Shown here: one piece after another, positions 1 through 6,081 of the stretch
Position numbering within the stretch: position 1 is the first letter of the stretch
Layout: each line of letters begins with the position of its first letter
Source of the DNA: Negativicutes bacterium UBA1444
GTDB lineage: Bacteria; Bacillota; Negativicutes; UBA1444
NCBI GenBank assembly: GCA_002329525.1
Contig: DCTI01000224.1
Location: forward strand, 2,016-9,336
Length of the DNA: 7,321 nucleotides
Direction of reading: 5' to 3'
Program-made: the position numbers and the translations under genes
Notes under the pieces: generated by a model
Told to the model about the DNA's origin: nothing
Database searches by the model: none
What the model saw: the letters and a program-made list of their open reading frames with translations, nothing else

Positions 1-710
1 AAGCGGCCGCGTTTCGGGCAGTACAAAGAAACATTGAGGTGCTTTTCCAGCATTTCCGAATAGAAAGTGATCGTGATGCTCCGGCCACCCAGAGCCACTT
101 CCGCACATTTGTCAATATAATCGCGGGGAATCTGCGGAAATACCGCCGACCCGGTTCGGCCGATCAGTTCCTGCCGCGATTTATTGATCAAGGTTTCGTA
201 AGCGGGATTGACGGCCAAATAGCGGTAATCCACAGGATAGCCGTCGGCATCGAGGATAATTTCATGCTCGGCGAACGCGTCATGCATATTTTCGAACAAG
301 GCCCATAGCTCGCGATCCTTTTGTTCGACCATCGCTGTTTGGGCCTGCACCTCGTCGAATTGCCGTCGCAGCTCTTCCTCCGATTTTGTGAGTGCCGCGT
401 GCGCCCGTTCCAGTTCCTGGGTACTCTCAATATAGCTTTGCTGGGAGGACTGAATTCGTTCCAGTTGCACATACACCAGGGCAAATAAGATTCCGGCCGT
501 CACCAGGACAAACAGAAAACCCTTTGCACTGGACAAAATGACCATCGTGTCCGGATCTCGCGTCAGCGAAGGCAGCAGGCGATCGGAAAACAGGATCCAC
601 AATCCGCCGACAACCGCATACCCCATGGTGATTCGCGCGGCCGCCTGTCGAGGATGGACCACCATTTTTGCTTTCGAATGAAGTTCATTCAAAAAATGGT
701 TTTTCGCCAT
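1..710 (-). CDS. Membrane-anchored PAS-domain sensor protein, N-terminal part (cut by window edge)
   Basis: The reading frame is open from an ATG at 710 to the left edge, giving 236 residues without a stop, so the C-terminal output domain is missing. The visible part has a short cytoplasmic N-terminus, a first hydrophobic segment at about residues 27-43 containing GGLWILFSDRLL, a short outer loop, and a second membrane segment at about 59-80. An alpha-helical, Glu/Gln-rich coiled-coil-like linker follows at about 83-135. From about 136 a PAS-like domain begins (LFENMHDAF, then DYRYLAVNPAYETL and ELIGRT). The two-helix 'LWILFSD' anchor plus PAS is common in histidine kinases and GGDEF/EAL proteins, and I cannot tell which output domain follows. 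The start is supported by GAGG ten bases upstream; Met16 is a weaker alternative. A terminator separates it from lhgO, so it is probably transcribed independently. Its ligand is unknown. Confidence 0.85.
   Translation of the reverse strand, partial: MAKNHFLNELHSKAKMVVHPRQAAARITMGYAVVGGLWILFSDRLLPSLTRDPDTMVILSSAKGFLFVLVTAGILFALVYVQLERIQSSQQSYIESTQELERAHAALTKSEEELRRQFDEVQAQTAMVEQKDRELWALFENMHDAFAEHEIILDADGYPVDYRYLAVNPAYETLINKSRQELIGRTGSAVFPQIPRDYIDKCAEVALGGRSITITFYSEMLEKHLNVSLYCPKRGR
676..690. repeat. Perfect 7-1-7 inverted repeat inside the start of the sensor gene
   Basis: GAATGAA and TTCATTC flank a single central base, forming a perfect palindrome within about codons 7-12 of the sensor gene. 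With one mismatch it can be extended by an A/T-rich flank on each side. The loop is too short for a stable RNA hairpin, so if it is functional it is more likely a protein-binding site. Chance occurrence in coding DNA cannot be excluded. Confidence 0.35.
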
Positions 711-721
711 ATGTGCCCTGC

Positions 722-736
722 CTCAAAAATTTTGAG
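722..736. promoter_or_regulatory. Perfect 7-1-7 palindrome overlapping the sensor gene's ribosome binding site
   Basis: CTCAAAA and TTTTGAG flank one base. The half nearest the gene shares GAG with the GAGG ribosome binding site at 721-724. It sits between the candidate promoter at 756-764 and the ATG at 710, a position where a bound repressor could block transcription. The half-site is A/T rich, and no family can be assigned to it from sequence alone. Confidence 0.35.
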
Positions 737-755
737 CCGACAACATCCTTGCAGT

Positions 756-764
756 ATTATTCCA
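756..764 (-). promoter_or_regulatory. Candidate extended -10 promoter for the sensor gene
   Basis: On the minus strand the sequence reads TGGAATAAT, which matches the extended -10 pattern TGnTATAAT with one change. No good -35 hexamer lies at the expected distance, which extended -10 promoters tolerate. Transcription would begin near 749 and give a leader of about 39 bases. The position just after the upstream terminator is right for a new transcription unit, but the match is modest. Confidence 0.3.
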
Positions 765-804
765 GCAGACGCCAGGCGAATCCTGCTAAACACCGGATTT
801 TTAC

Positions 805-839
805 AAAAAAACCGATCAGGGAGCTTGGCCCCGGATCGG
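805..839 (-). terminator. Intrinsic terminator after lhgO
   Basis: On the minus strand, CCGATC pairs with GATCGG. After one mismatch, GGG pairs with CCC inside the stem, and the hairpin is followed directly by seven T residues (plus-strand A run at 805-811). It lies 36 bases after the lhgO stop codon and ends the gntR-lhgO unit. It also insulates the sensor gene downstream. Confidence 0.85.
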
Positions 840-875
840 CTGACGATACTTATTGCGACACCTGCACTACTAGGC

Positions 876-2012
876 CTAGTTCCCGTCCACCATGCGTCCG
901 ACCATTTTGGCGATACTGAGACAGGAAGTCAGGCCCGGCGATTCAATCCCCACCAGATTGATAAAACCAGTCAGCCCTCTCTCGGTTTCATGCCGGATGA
1001 CAAAATCGGCCACCGGTCCGTCCGGCGCCTGAATCTTGGGGCGCATCCCCGCCATATCGGACTGAAGATCCGTCTTTTCGATAAACGGTAAATACGAGCG
1101 AGCCGCCTGATAAAATTCCTCGAGGTGGTTCGGGTCCACATCATAATCTTCCCGTTCCTCGACATATTGGACGTTGGGGCCGAGGCGGGCCCGTCCGTCG
1201 AGGCTCTTGGTGATATGCGTCCCGAGGCCTTTCAGGCTCTTCAGCGGCGGCGGATAAATCAAATGGGAAATCAGTTTGGATTTGGCCATCGCAACCGAAA
1301 AATATTCCCCTTTCACCGGATAAATTTTGTACCCGGCCTCCGCCACATCAATTCCCAGCTGTGCCGGTATAAAATCGGAATACAGGCCGGCGCAGTTGAT
1401 CAGCCAGGTGCAGGCCAGCTCGTCCTCCCGGCCGTCCGGGCCGAGGAACTTCACTTCATACCCCGTGCTGCTCCGGGCCACACCGGTCACCTTATGCATA
1501 TAGGCCATCATCACGCCGTCGGCAATCGCCGAGCGTTCCAGCTGCGCCATCAGTTTATGGCTGTCGATAATACCGGTTGTCGACGAGAACAGCGCAGCCA
1601 CCGCCGTGATGTTCGGCTCCAGCGCCTCAATTTCACTACGGTTCAGCATTTTCAGGCCCGGAACCCCGTTGTCGGTTCCTTGTCGATAAATACCTTCGAT
1701 GGCCGAAATTTCACTTTCCTCCCGGGCAATAATCATTTTGCCCAACCGTTGATACGGAACATGGTGAAGATCGCAAAACTCATACAGCAAGGGGTTGCCT
1801 TCCACGCAGAGTTTCGCCTTCAGACTGCCCGGAGGGTAGTACATGCCGGCGTGAATCACTTCGCTGTTGCGGCTGGAAGTATCCTGGCCAAACTTCGGGT
1901 GGCGTTCCATCAGCATGATTTCCGGATTCTCCAGCTTTCGCGACAGTTCGGCGGCAACCGCCAGGCCGACGACCCCGGCCCCCACAATGATCATGTCGAC
2001 ATGCTCCAACAT
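876..2012 (-). CDS. lhgO: FAD-dependent L-2-hydroxyglutarate oxidase family protein
   Basis: A 378-residue protein of the DAO/FAD-dependent oxidoreductase fold. LhgO and its eukaryotic counterpart L2HGDH oxidise L-2-hydroxyglutarate to 2-oxoglutarate and pass electrons to the respiratory quinone pool. The dinucleotide-binding GAGVVG is at residues 11-16, with the ribose-binding acid at the end of strand 2 (MER, Glu36). The family signature NSEVIHAGMYYPPGSLKAK runs through about 49-67. LINCAGLYSD is at 204-213, LGTHITKSLDGRARLGPN at 263-280 and the C-terminal GIESPGLTS at 355-363. Length matches the family (about 380-420). No signal peptide is visible; peripheral membrane association is typical of relatives. 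The start has an AGGAGG site five bases upstream. It lies 31 bases after the GntR gene and ends before a terminator. The family assignment is firm, but the actual 2-hydroxyacid substrate may differ given the neighbouring LarA-like and aldolase genes. Confidence 0.88.
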   Translation of the reverse strand: MLEHVDMIIVGAGVVGLAVAAELSRKLENPEIMLMERHPKFGQDTSSRNSEVIHAGMYYPPGSLKAKLCVEGNPLLYEFCDLHHVPYQRLGKMIIAREESEISAIEGIYRQGTDNGVPGLKMLNRSEIEALEPNITAVAALFSSTTGIIDSHKLMAQLERSAIADGVMMAYMHKVTGVARSSTGYEVKFLGPDGREDELACTWLINCAGLYSDFIPAQLGIDVAEAGYKIYPVKGEYFSVAMAKSKLISHLIYPPPLKSLKGLGTHITKSLDGRARLGPNVQYVEEREDYDVDPNHLEEFYQAARSYLPFIEKTDLQSDMAGMRPKIQAPDGPVADFVIRHETERGLTGFINLVGIESPGLTSCLSIAKMVGRMVDGN

Positions 2013-2043
2013 CCATTCCTCCTTTGTCTGAATCGAATTATGA

Positions 2044-2775
2044 TCAGGAAGACAAGTTGTTCAGGGTGTTCTCCAGGTTTTCCAGATGAACGCGCATCAG
2101 GTGACGGGCCTGCTCCGGTTGATGTTTTTTCACGGCGTCATAAATCAGGCGGTGTTCTTCCAGCAAATTCACGCCCTGGCCATAATCCATGCCGCTGGAT
2201 TGTAATCCGGCATAAAATACGCCGACAATGGCGTCGAACACTTTTACATACGCCGGATTGTGCGTCGCGGCCATCACGGCGTCATGAAATTGATAGTCCG
2301 CCTGCAGGGAGCTTTCGCCCCGGTCGATAACTTCCGCCAAAGAAATCAGACAACCCTTGATCTTTGAAATATCTGTTTTGGACGCCCGTTGCGCCGCCAG
2401 AAACGCGCCTTCCGCTTCCAGTCCCTTGCGCACTTCCAGAATTTGAAACATATTGTCGGCATTCGTCAAAAGTTTCTGCGTCAAGGGATTGGTTAGCCGT
2501 TCATTCACATTGCGCACATAAATGCCGGAGCCATGTTTGACCTCGATCAGACCGGCTGTCTGCAATGCGCTCAATGCTTCCCGCACCGCCGTCTTGCTGA
2601 CGCCGAAGTACTGCGCCAGCTCTTTTTCGGATTGAAGCCGATCGCCAGGTTGCATATTGTTGGACTGCAACATCTCTTCGATACCGGCGATGACTTCTTC
2701 ATAAAGTTTTCGTTTTTTGATCTGCACCCGTTTCACCCATTCCCGAATACTCACTGCCGACATCCATTCAGACAT
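2044..2775 (-). CDS. GntR-family transcriptional regulator, FadR subfamily (FCD domain)
   Basis: A DNA-binding regulator of about 243 residues. The winged helix-turn-helix spans about 25-88, with the typical PGDRLQSEKELAQYFGVSKT stretch, VREAL and the HGSGIYV wing. An all-helical FCD ligand domain covers about 110-235. Its likely metal or carboxylate-binding residues are Asp160, His164, His208 and His230, as in FCD proteins that sense small organic acids. It shares a unit with lhgO and sits next to the transporter/aldolase/LarA-like operon, so it probably controls both units in response to a pathway acid. FadR-type regulators near lhgO are known in proteobacteria (CsiR in Escherichia coli). 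The start is uncertain: ATG at 2775 has no ribosome binding site, while ATG at 2763 or GTG at 2727 would give a protein whose N-terminus is closer to the usual family length. Confidence 0.92.
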   Translation of the reverse strand: MSEWMSAVSIREWVKRVQIKKRKLYEEVIAGIEEMLQSNNMQPGDRLQSEKELAQYFGVSKTAVREALSALQTAGLIEVKHGSGIYVRNVNERLTNPLTQKLLTNADNMFQILEVRKGLEAEGAFLAAQRASKTDISKIKGCLISLAEVIDRGESSLQADYQFHDAVMAATHNPAYVKVFDAIVGVFYAGLQSSGMDYGQGVNLLEEHRLIYDAVKKHQPEQARHLMRVHLENLENTLNNLSS

Positions 2776-2777
2776 CT

Positions 2778-2793
2778 ATGTGAATTATAACAT
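2778..2793. promoter_or_regulatory. Candidate operator: imperfect palindrome over the gntR promoter
   Basis: ATGT and ACAT arms flank an A/T-rich eight-base centre, with further partial symmetry inside. The element covers the whole -10 region of the predicted promoter. GntR-family proteins often repress their own promoters through short palindromes, so autoregulation is a reasonable inference. I see no second copy elsewhere in the window; the promoter of the large operon is outside it. Confidence 0.35.
2784..2792 (-). promoter_or_regulatory. Extended -10 promoter of the gntR-lhgO unit
   Basis: The minus strand reads TGTTATAAT, a perfect TGnTATAAT extended -10 element. No convincing -35 box lies 16-18 bases upstream, which is usual for this promoter type. 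Transcription should begin near 2777, only a couple of bases before the ATG at 2775. The message would therefore be nearly leaderless, or translation would begin at an internal codon. It lies between the terminator at 2821-2860 and the gene, as expected for a separate transcription unit. Confidence 0.65.
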
Positions 2794-2820
2794 GATCCCC
2801 AGGTTTCTTCCCATCCTGAC

Positions 2821-2860
2821 AAAAAACTTCCTCTCGCCGAATCGCGGAGGAAGTTTTTTT
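2821..2860 (-). terminator. Symmetric intrinsic terminator after the LarA-like gene
   Basis: CTTCCTC (2827-2833) pairs with GAGGAAG (2847-2853). The stem extends inward by CGC/GCG after a one-base bulge and outward by a run of six A against seven T. On the minus strand the hairpin is followed by six T residues and begins only five bases after the LarA-like stop codon. The A and T runs on both sides would let it act in both directions, although no plus-strand gene is seen. It divides the transporter operon from the gntR-lhgO unit. Confidence 0.9.
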
Positions 2861-2865
2861 CCGAC

Positions 2866-4134
2866 TCACTTGACGATGTTGCCGTCTTGATCAAACAGCA
2901 ACGGCGCCGGTTCTCCCATAACCTCCAGGTTGGGGTGGTGGATTGCTTCCGCCATTAGTGCCGGGGAAATCCAGATTTCCTCCAGTTGAAGAGTGTTTTT
3001 GATCCGAATCATTCGAACATTCCGCGGGTCCAGATTGACACAGGTCTGAATCGCCGCCTGAATGGCCTGCCGGTCATTGTCCAGCACCATCGGGATGGTC
3101 ACTGATCGAATCACCCGGGAAGTCAGCGAATTGGGATAGGTCTCGGCAAAATTTATTTTTTCATACAAGCGCCGCGTACAAGTATCGGCAAGCCCCAAAC
3201 CGTAGAAATTTCCCTTGGTTTCCCGAGACAGACCGAGAACGGCGATTCGCTGAAACTTATCGGTATCCGGCAAAAGTGGCGTCGTATAGCGTTCGATGAT
3301 GTTGGGATCCATCCCGGTGCCGCTGATATTTTTCCCAATTTCGTCCACAATCAGCACATCGCTGTGATTTAAAAAAACTTGCGGCATGAAACTTTTGGAC
3401 TCGGCCAATAACGACGGTTCCGCAGCCAAAATTTCTCCGGCGGAAAGAGCGACGATCCGGCATGTTTCGTCATAAGCATTTTCCAGAATCGCCACACCGC
3501 CGAGAATATTTGTTTTTTCAATCGCGATTCGGGCAATTTTTTCGATTCGTTCGGACATTCTTGCCAGACCCAGCTGATGGCACAGATCGGCGCCGCGTTG
3601 TTTGCCCAGGCCAATGGTGATCATCTTGGCAATTCCGCTCTCGTACGCACCGCGAAAAGAAGTGTGCGGCTTGATTCGGCCGACGACGATCACATGATCG
3701 GCGGCAAACGCGGTCTGGTCAAAATAGGCCGGTTGCTCGCCGGCGTCTGCCAAATCGACAACTTCCATCGAGGCGCGAATCGGCATACCCACGCTTTCCG
3801 GCGTGATTCCCAATCCCGCCAGAACGTCGATTTGGCCGTCCGCAGTCGCTCCGCCGTGACTGCCCATTGCCGGCACGATAAACGGGCTGGCGCCAGCCTG
3901 TTTTAACAAACCGGCAATTTCACGGAGAATCAATGCCAAATTGGCGATGCCCCGGCTGCCAGCCGTCACGGCCACCGACTCGCCCGGTCTCACCCGGTCA
4001 AGCAGTCCCGGCTTATTAAGTTCATTCCGTACTGCTGCCGCCACATCGTTCAGAATCGCCCTGGGAAATTGTTGCCGTACCCGGACCAGCGGCGGAATGA
4101 TTATGTCGGACAGCAATTGCTCGATTTCTTTCAC
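2866..4134 (-). CDS. LarA-like (DUF2088) nickel-pincer hydroxyacid isomerase homologue, divergent clade
   Basis: With a GTG start at 4134 the protein has 422 residues, the usual length for the LarA superfamily. LarA interconverts D- and L-lactate by hydride transfer to a nickel-pincer nucleotide cofactor bound through a lysine; relatives racemise or epimerise other 2-hydroxyacids. Visible landmarks are TAGSRGI (58-63 region) in the place of the LarA 'D-x-TR' loop, GSHGG with His93 matching the catalytic GTHR-type histidine, and GRIKPHTSFRGAYESGIAK, where His157 and Lys170 are candidates for the second histidine and cofactor lysine. His-Lys spacing (13) is longer than in Lactiplantibacillus LarA (10), and the loop aspartate is absent, so lactate itself need not be the substrate. 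No cofactor genes (larB, larC, larE) are in the window; they must be elsewhere. It is the last gene of the transporter-aldolase operon. Confidence 0.8.
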   Translation of the reverse strand: MKEIEQLLSDIIIPPLVRVRQQFPRAILNDVAAAVRNELNKPGLLDRVRPGESVAVTAGSRGIANLALILREIAGLLKQAGASPFIVPAMGSHGGATADGQIDVLAGLGITPESVGMPIRASMEVVDLADAGEQPAYFDQTAFAADHVIVVGRIKPHTSFRGAYESGIAKMITIGLGKQRGADLCHQLGLARMSERIEKIARIAIEKTNILGGVAILENAYDETCRIVALSAGEILAAEPSLLAESKSFMPQVFLNHSDVLIVDEIGKNISGTGMDPNIIERYTTPLLPDTDKFQRIAVLGLSRETKGNFYGLGLADTCTRRLYEKINFAETYPNSLTSRVIRSVTIPMVLDNDRQAIQAAIQTCVNLDPRNVRMIRIKNTLQLEEIWISPALMAEAIHHPNLEVMGEPAPLLFDQDGNIVK

Positions 4135-4138
4135 AACA

Positions 4139-4144
4139 CACCTC
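4139..4144 (-). promoter_or_regulatory. Ribosome binding site that fixes the LarA-like start
   Basis: GAGGTG on the minus strand has its GAGG core six bases before the GTG at 4134. The longer open frame begins at a TTG at 4170, which lies inside the hairpin stem, has no ribosome binding site in front of it, and would add a Cys/Arg-rich N-terminus (CRPRC) unlike the family. The GTG is therefore preferred. Confidence 0.75.
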
Positions 4145-4160
4145 GGTCGACATCTTAATG

Positions 4161-4202
4161 GAAGGAGCAACCGCCATACTCAATTTTTGGCGTTGCTCCT
4201 TC
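4161..4202 (-). other. Long intercistronic RNA hairpin between aldolase and LarA-like genes
   Basis: GAAGGAGCAAC (4161-4171) pairs perfectly over 11 bases with GTTGCTCCTTC (4192-4202). After a one-base bulge, GCC/GGC adds three more pairs; the loop is 13 A/T-rich bases. It starts 15 bases after the aldolase stop codon and ends 26 bases before the LarA-like start. On the minus strand no U tract follows, so it is not a standard terminator. It may be an RNA processing or 3'-end stability element that sets different expression of the flanking genes, or a weak attenuator. Confidence 0.6.
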
Positions 4203-4217
4203 TTTGTGATACTTGGT

Positions 4218-4985
4218 TTACTTCTTCAATTTGCCCAGCGCCTCTTTCGCGGCGTTCATCATGTAGATCAGATCGTTGCCGAGCAGGTTCAGCTTCATCC
4301 CCTTGTCGATCCAGGGTTGCAGCGCCGGTACCGCCATCATATGGATGCCGGAATATTTGCCTTTGGCTTTCGCGGTGGCAATGACATGGTCCAGGGCCTC
4401 AATAAACCTTGGATTGTCGTACTGTCCCATAATCCCCATGCTCTGCGACAGATCATTGGGGCCGACAAACGCGGAGTCGATCCCGTCGATGCTCAGGATT
4501 TTGTCGAGATTTTCCACCGAAGTCGGCGACTCGACCTGAATCATTAAGATATTCTCAGCGTTGCACTGCTTCATGTACTCAGTCGCCGAATCGATTTTTT
4601 CATAGCCGGTGTGCTGACGCAACAGTGAAACGCCCCGGTTACCCATCGGATAGTACTTGGAGTATTCCACCAGCGCCTTTGCCTGTTCGACCGTATCGCA
4701 GTTCGGCAGCAGCAGGCCGGTGGCCCCCATTTCCATGTACTTCAGGACGATTTCGCGTCTGACTTCCGGAATACGCACAACGGCGGCAATCCCGGCTTCC
4801 CGGGCCACGGAACAGATGTTGCCGACCGCCGAATAATCGAAATGTCCATGTTCGCAGTCAATCACAAAAAGATCGAAGCCGCAAACCTTGAGGATCTTGG
4901 CCAGTTCCGGGCTATCGAAAGTGGTGATCATCGTGCCGACTATGGTTTCATTGTTCCGCAGACGCTGTTTGATGTTATTTTTCAT
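4218..4985 (-). CDS. HpcH/HpaI family metal-dependent (class II) aldolase
   Basis: A 255-residue TIM-barrel aldolase, full length for the family. HpaI-type enzymes use a divalent metal and pyruvate enolate to cleave 4-hydroxy-2-oxoacids into pyruvate and an aldehyde; known members act on 4-hydroxy-2-oxoheptanedioate, 2-keto-3-deoxy-rhamnonate and 2-dehydro-3-deoxy-glucarate. The catalytic set is present: His46 in DCEHG, Arg71 in VVRIP, and metal ligands Glu152 in QVES and Asp178 in GPNDLSQS, at almost the same positions as in HpaI (45, 70, 149, 175). The GNRGVS loop at 115-120 is also typical. The start has AAGGAG nine bases upstream. It lies 42 bases after tctC in the same direction. The aldehyde half of the substrate cannot be read from sequence; citramalyl- or malyl-CoA lyase relatives are less likely because of the length and the HpaI-type motifs. 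Confidence 0.9.
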   Translation of the reverse strand: MKNNIKQRLRNNETIVGTMITTFDSPELAKILKVCGFDLFVIDCEHGHFDYSAVGNICSVAREAGIAAVVRIPEVRREIVLKYMEMGATGLLLPNCDTVEQAKALVEYSKYYPMGNRGVSLLRQHTGYEKIDSATEYMKQCNAENILMIQVESPTSVENLDKILSIDGIDSAFVGPNDLSQSMGIMGQYDNPRFIEALDHVIATAKAKGKYSGIHMMAVPALQPWIDKGMKLNLLGNDLIYMMNAAKEALGKLKK

Positions 4986-5027
4986 CCCTATAATCTCCTT
5001 TATCCAATTGGCTGTCAGTTCCTGGGC

Positions 5028-6050
5028 TTATTTTTTGTCCAAGCCGAGCTCCTTGACCAATTTGCCATAATCGTCATACGCCTGTTTCATGAAAGCGGCG
5101 TATTCGGTGGAGTTTTGATACTGAATCGGCTGCACCAAGTCCGCCATGATTTTTTTGAAATCCGGATCTTCGCTGATTTTTTTGAACAGGTCGCTGTAGT
5201 AGGCAATGATTTCCGGCGGAGTTCCTTTCGGAGCCGCCATCCCCTTTACAGAACCCCAAGTGTAGAAATTGATTCCTTGTTCTTTCAGCGTCGGCACGTT
5301 CGGCAATGCTGGGTCCCGTTCCGGCGTGGCGATGCCGATGGCGCGAACCCGGTTGGCTTTCAGCTGCGGAATGATTTCAGCCGGATGCCCGCCGCCCATT
5401 ATGGTCTGGCCGCCCAGCAACGTAGTCATGGCCTGTGAGCCACCCGAATGCGGGAGTGGAGTGACGGTGATACCAGCGGATTTGCCGATTCCGCGCATTA
5501 CCAGGTCAACAGCTCCGGCCGTAACCGAAACCGAAGCGGTTACCGGTTTATTCTCCTTTTTCGCCCAGTCGATGATTTCTTTCATGCTCTTGAACTGGGA
5601 TTTTTCCGGCACCAATACCACCACGGAATGGATCGACAAACGGGCGATCGGCACCAGATCCTTGAACGGATCATATTCCATCTTTTGCAGATGCGGCATG
5701 ACCAGATCGTGACCAGATCCGTACCCCAGTGTCAATGTATAACCATCCGGCTTGGCGCGGGAAACGAACCGGGCCCCTTCAATTCCGCCGCCGCCCGGCT
5801 TATTGACGATCTGAACCGGTTGCGGACAATGTTTGTTCCAGACTTTTTCCACGGCACGGGCCAGCATATCCGTCGAACCGCCTGCCGCCATAGGAACGAC
5901 GATGGTGACCGGTTTATCCGGTTTGAAGGCCGGAGCCGCCGCCGGTTTTTTCGGATCGGACGCCGGCTTGCCGCCGCAGCCGGCCAAGGCGATTAGGGAG
6001 ACAACAACCACAAGACACAGAATTATTTTCCAGTTTCGTTTGCTGTTCAT
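5028..6050 (-). CDS. tctC: Tripartite tricarboxylate transporter substrate-binding lipoprotein (TctC/Bug family)
   Basis: A 340-residue extracytoplasmic binding protein that captures carboxylates for the TctA/TctB membrane partners. The N-terminus has basic residues, a hydrophobic core and the lipobox LAGC, with Cys25 as the predicted lipid-modified residue. A flexible Lys/Pro/Ala-rich linker follows to about residue 46. Family motifs are PMAAGGSTD (53-61), VNKPGGGG (82-89) and AKPDGYTL (99-106), which line the ligand pocket that holds a carboxylate in Bug proteins. Membrane anchoring through a lipid is the arrangement expected in a Gram-positive-type lineage. AGGAGG lies seven bases before the ATG. 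It begins 31 bases after the tctA stop codon, clearly in the same operon. Bug proteins vary widely in ligand, so the neighbours (aldolase, LarA-like, LhgO) are the best guide: a hydroxylated di- or tricarboxylate. Confidence 0.94.
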   Translation of the reverse strand: MNSKRNWKIILCLVVVVSLIALAGCGGKPASDPKKPAAAPAFKPDKPVTIVVPMAAGGSTDMLARAVEKVWNKHCPQPVQIVNKPGGGGIEGARFVSRAKPDGYTLTLGYGSGHDLVMPHLQKMEYDPFKDLVPIARLSIHSVVVLVPEKSQFKSMKEIIDWAKKENKPVTASVSVTAGAVDLVMRGIGKSAGITVTPLPHSGGSQAMTTLLGGQTIMGGGHPAEIIPQLKANRVRAIGIATPERDPALPNVPTLKEQGINFYTWGSVKGMAAPKGTPPEIIAYYSDLFKKISEDPDFKKIMADLVQPIQYQNSTEYAAFMKQAYDDYGKLVKELGLDKK

Positions 6051-6081
6051 CTGATACCCTCCTCATATTTTGTCCGTATGG

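Noticed and set aside
654..1091. A plus-strand frame of 145 codons spanning the sensor/lhgO gap
   Set aside because: It runs across the terminator at 805-839 and into the antisense of lhgO, has no ribosome binding site, and its translation resembles no protein family.
1125..2330. A 401-codon plus-strand open frame opposite lhgO and the end of gntR
   Set aside because: It is antisense to two clearly recognisable genes, crosses their boundary, and its product is His/Arg/Phe-rich with no family resemblance. It is a codon-bias shadow of the minus-strand genes.
4161..4202. Reading the intercistronic hairpin as a riboswitch or T-box
   Set aside because: It is a single simple stem with none of the conserved sequences of known riboswitch or T-box classes, and it lies inside an operon rather than in a 5' leader.
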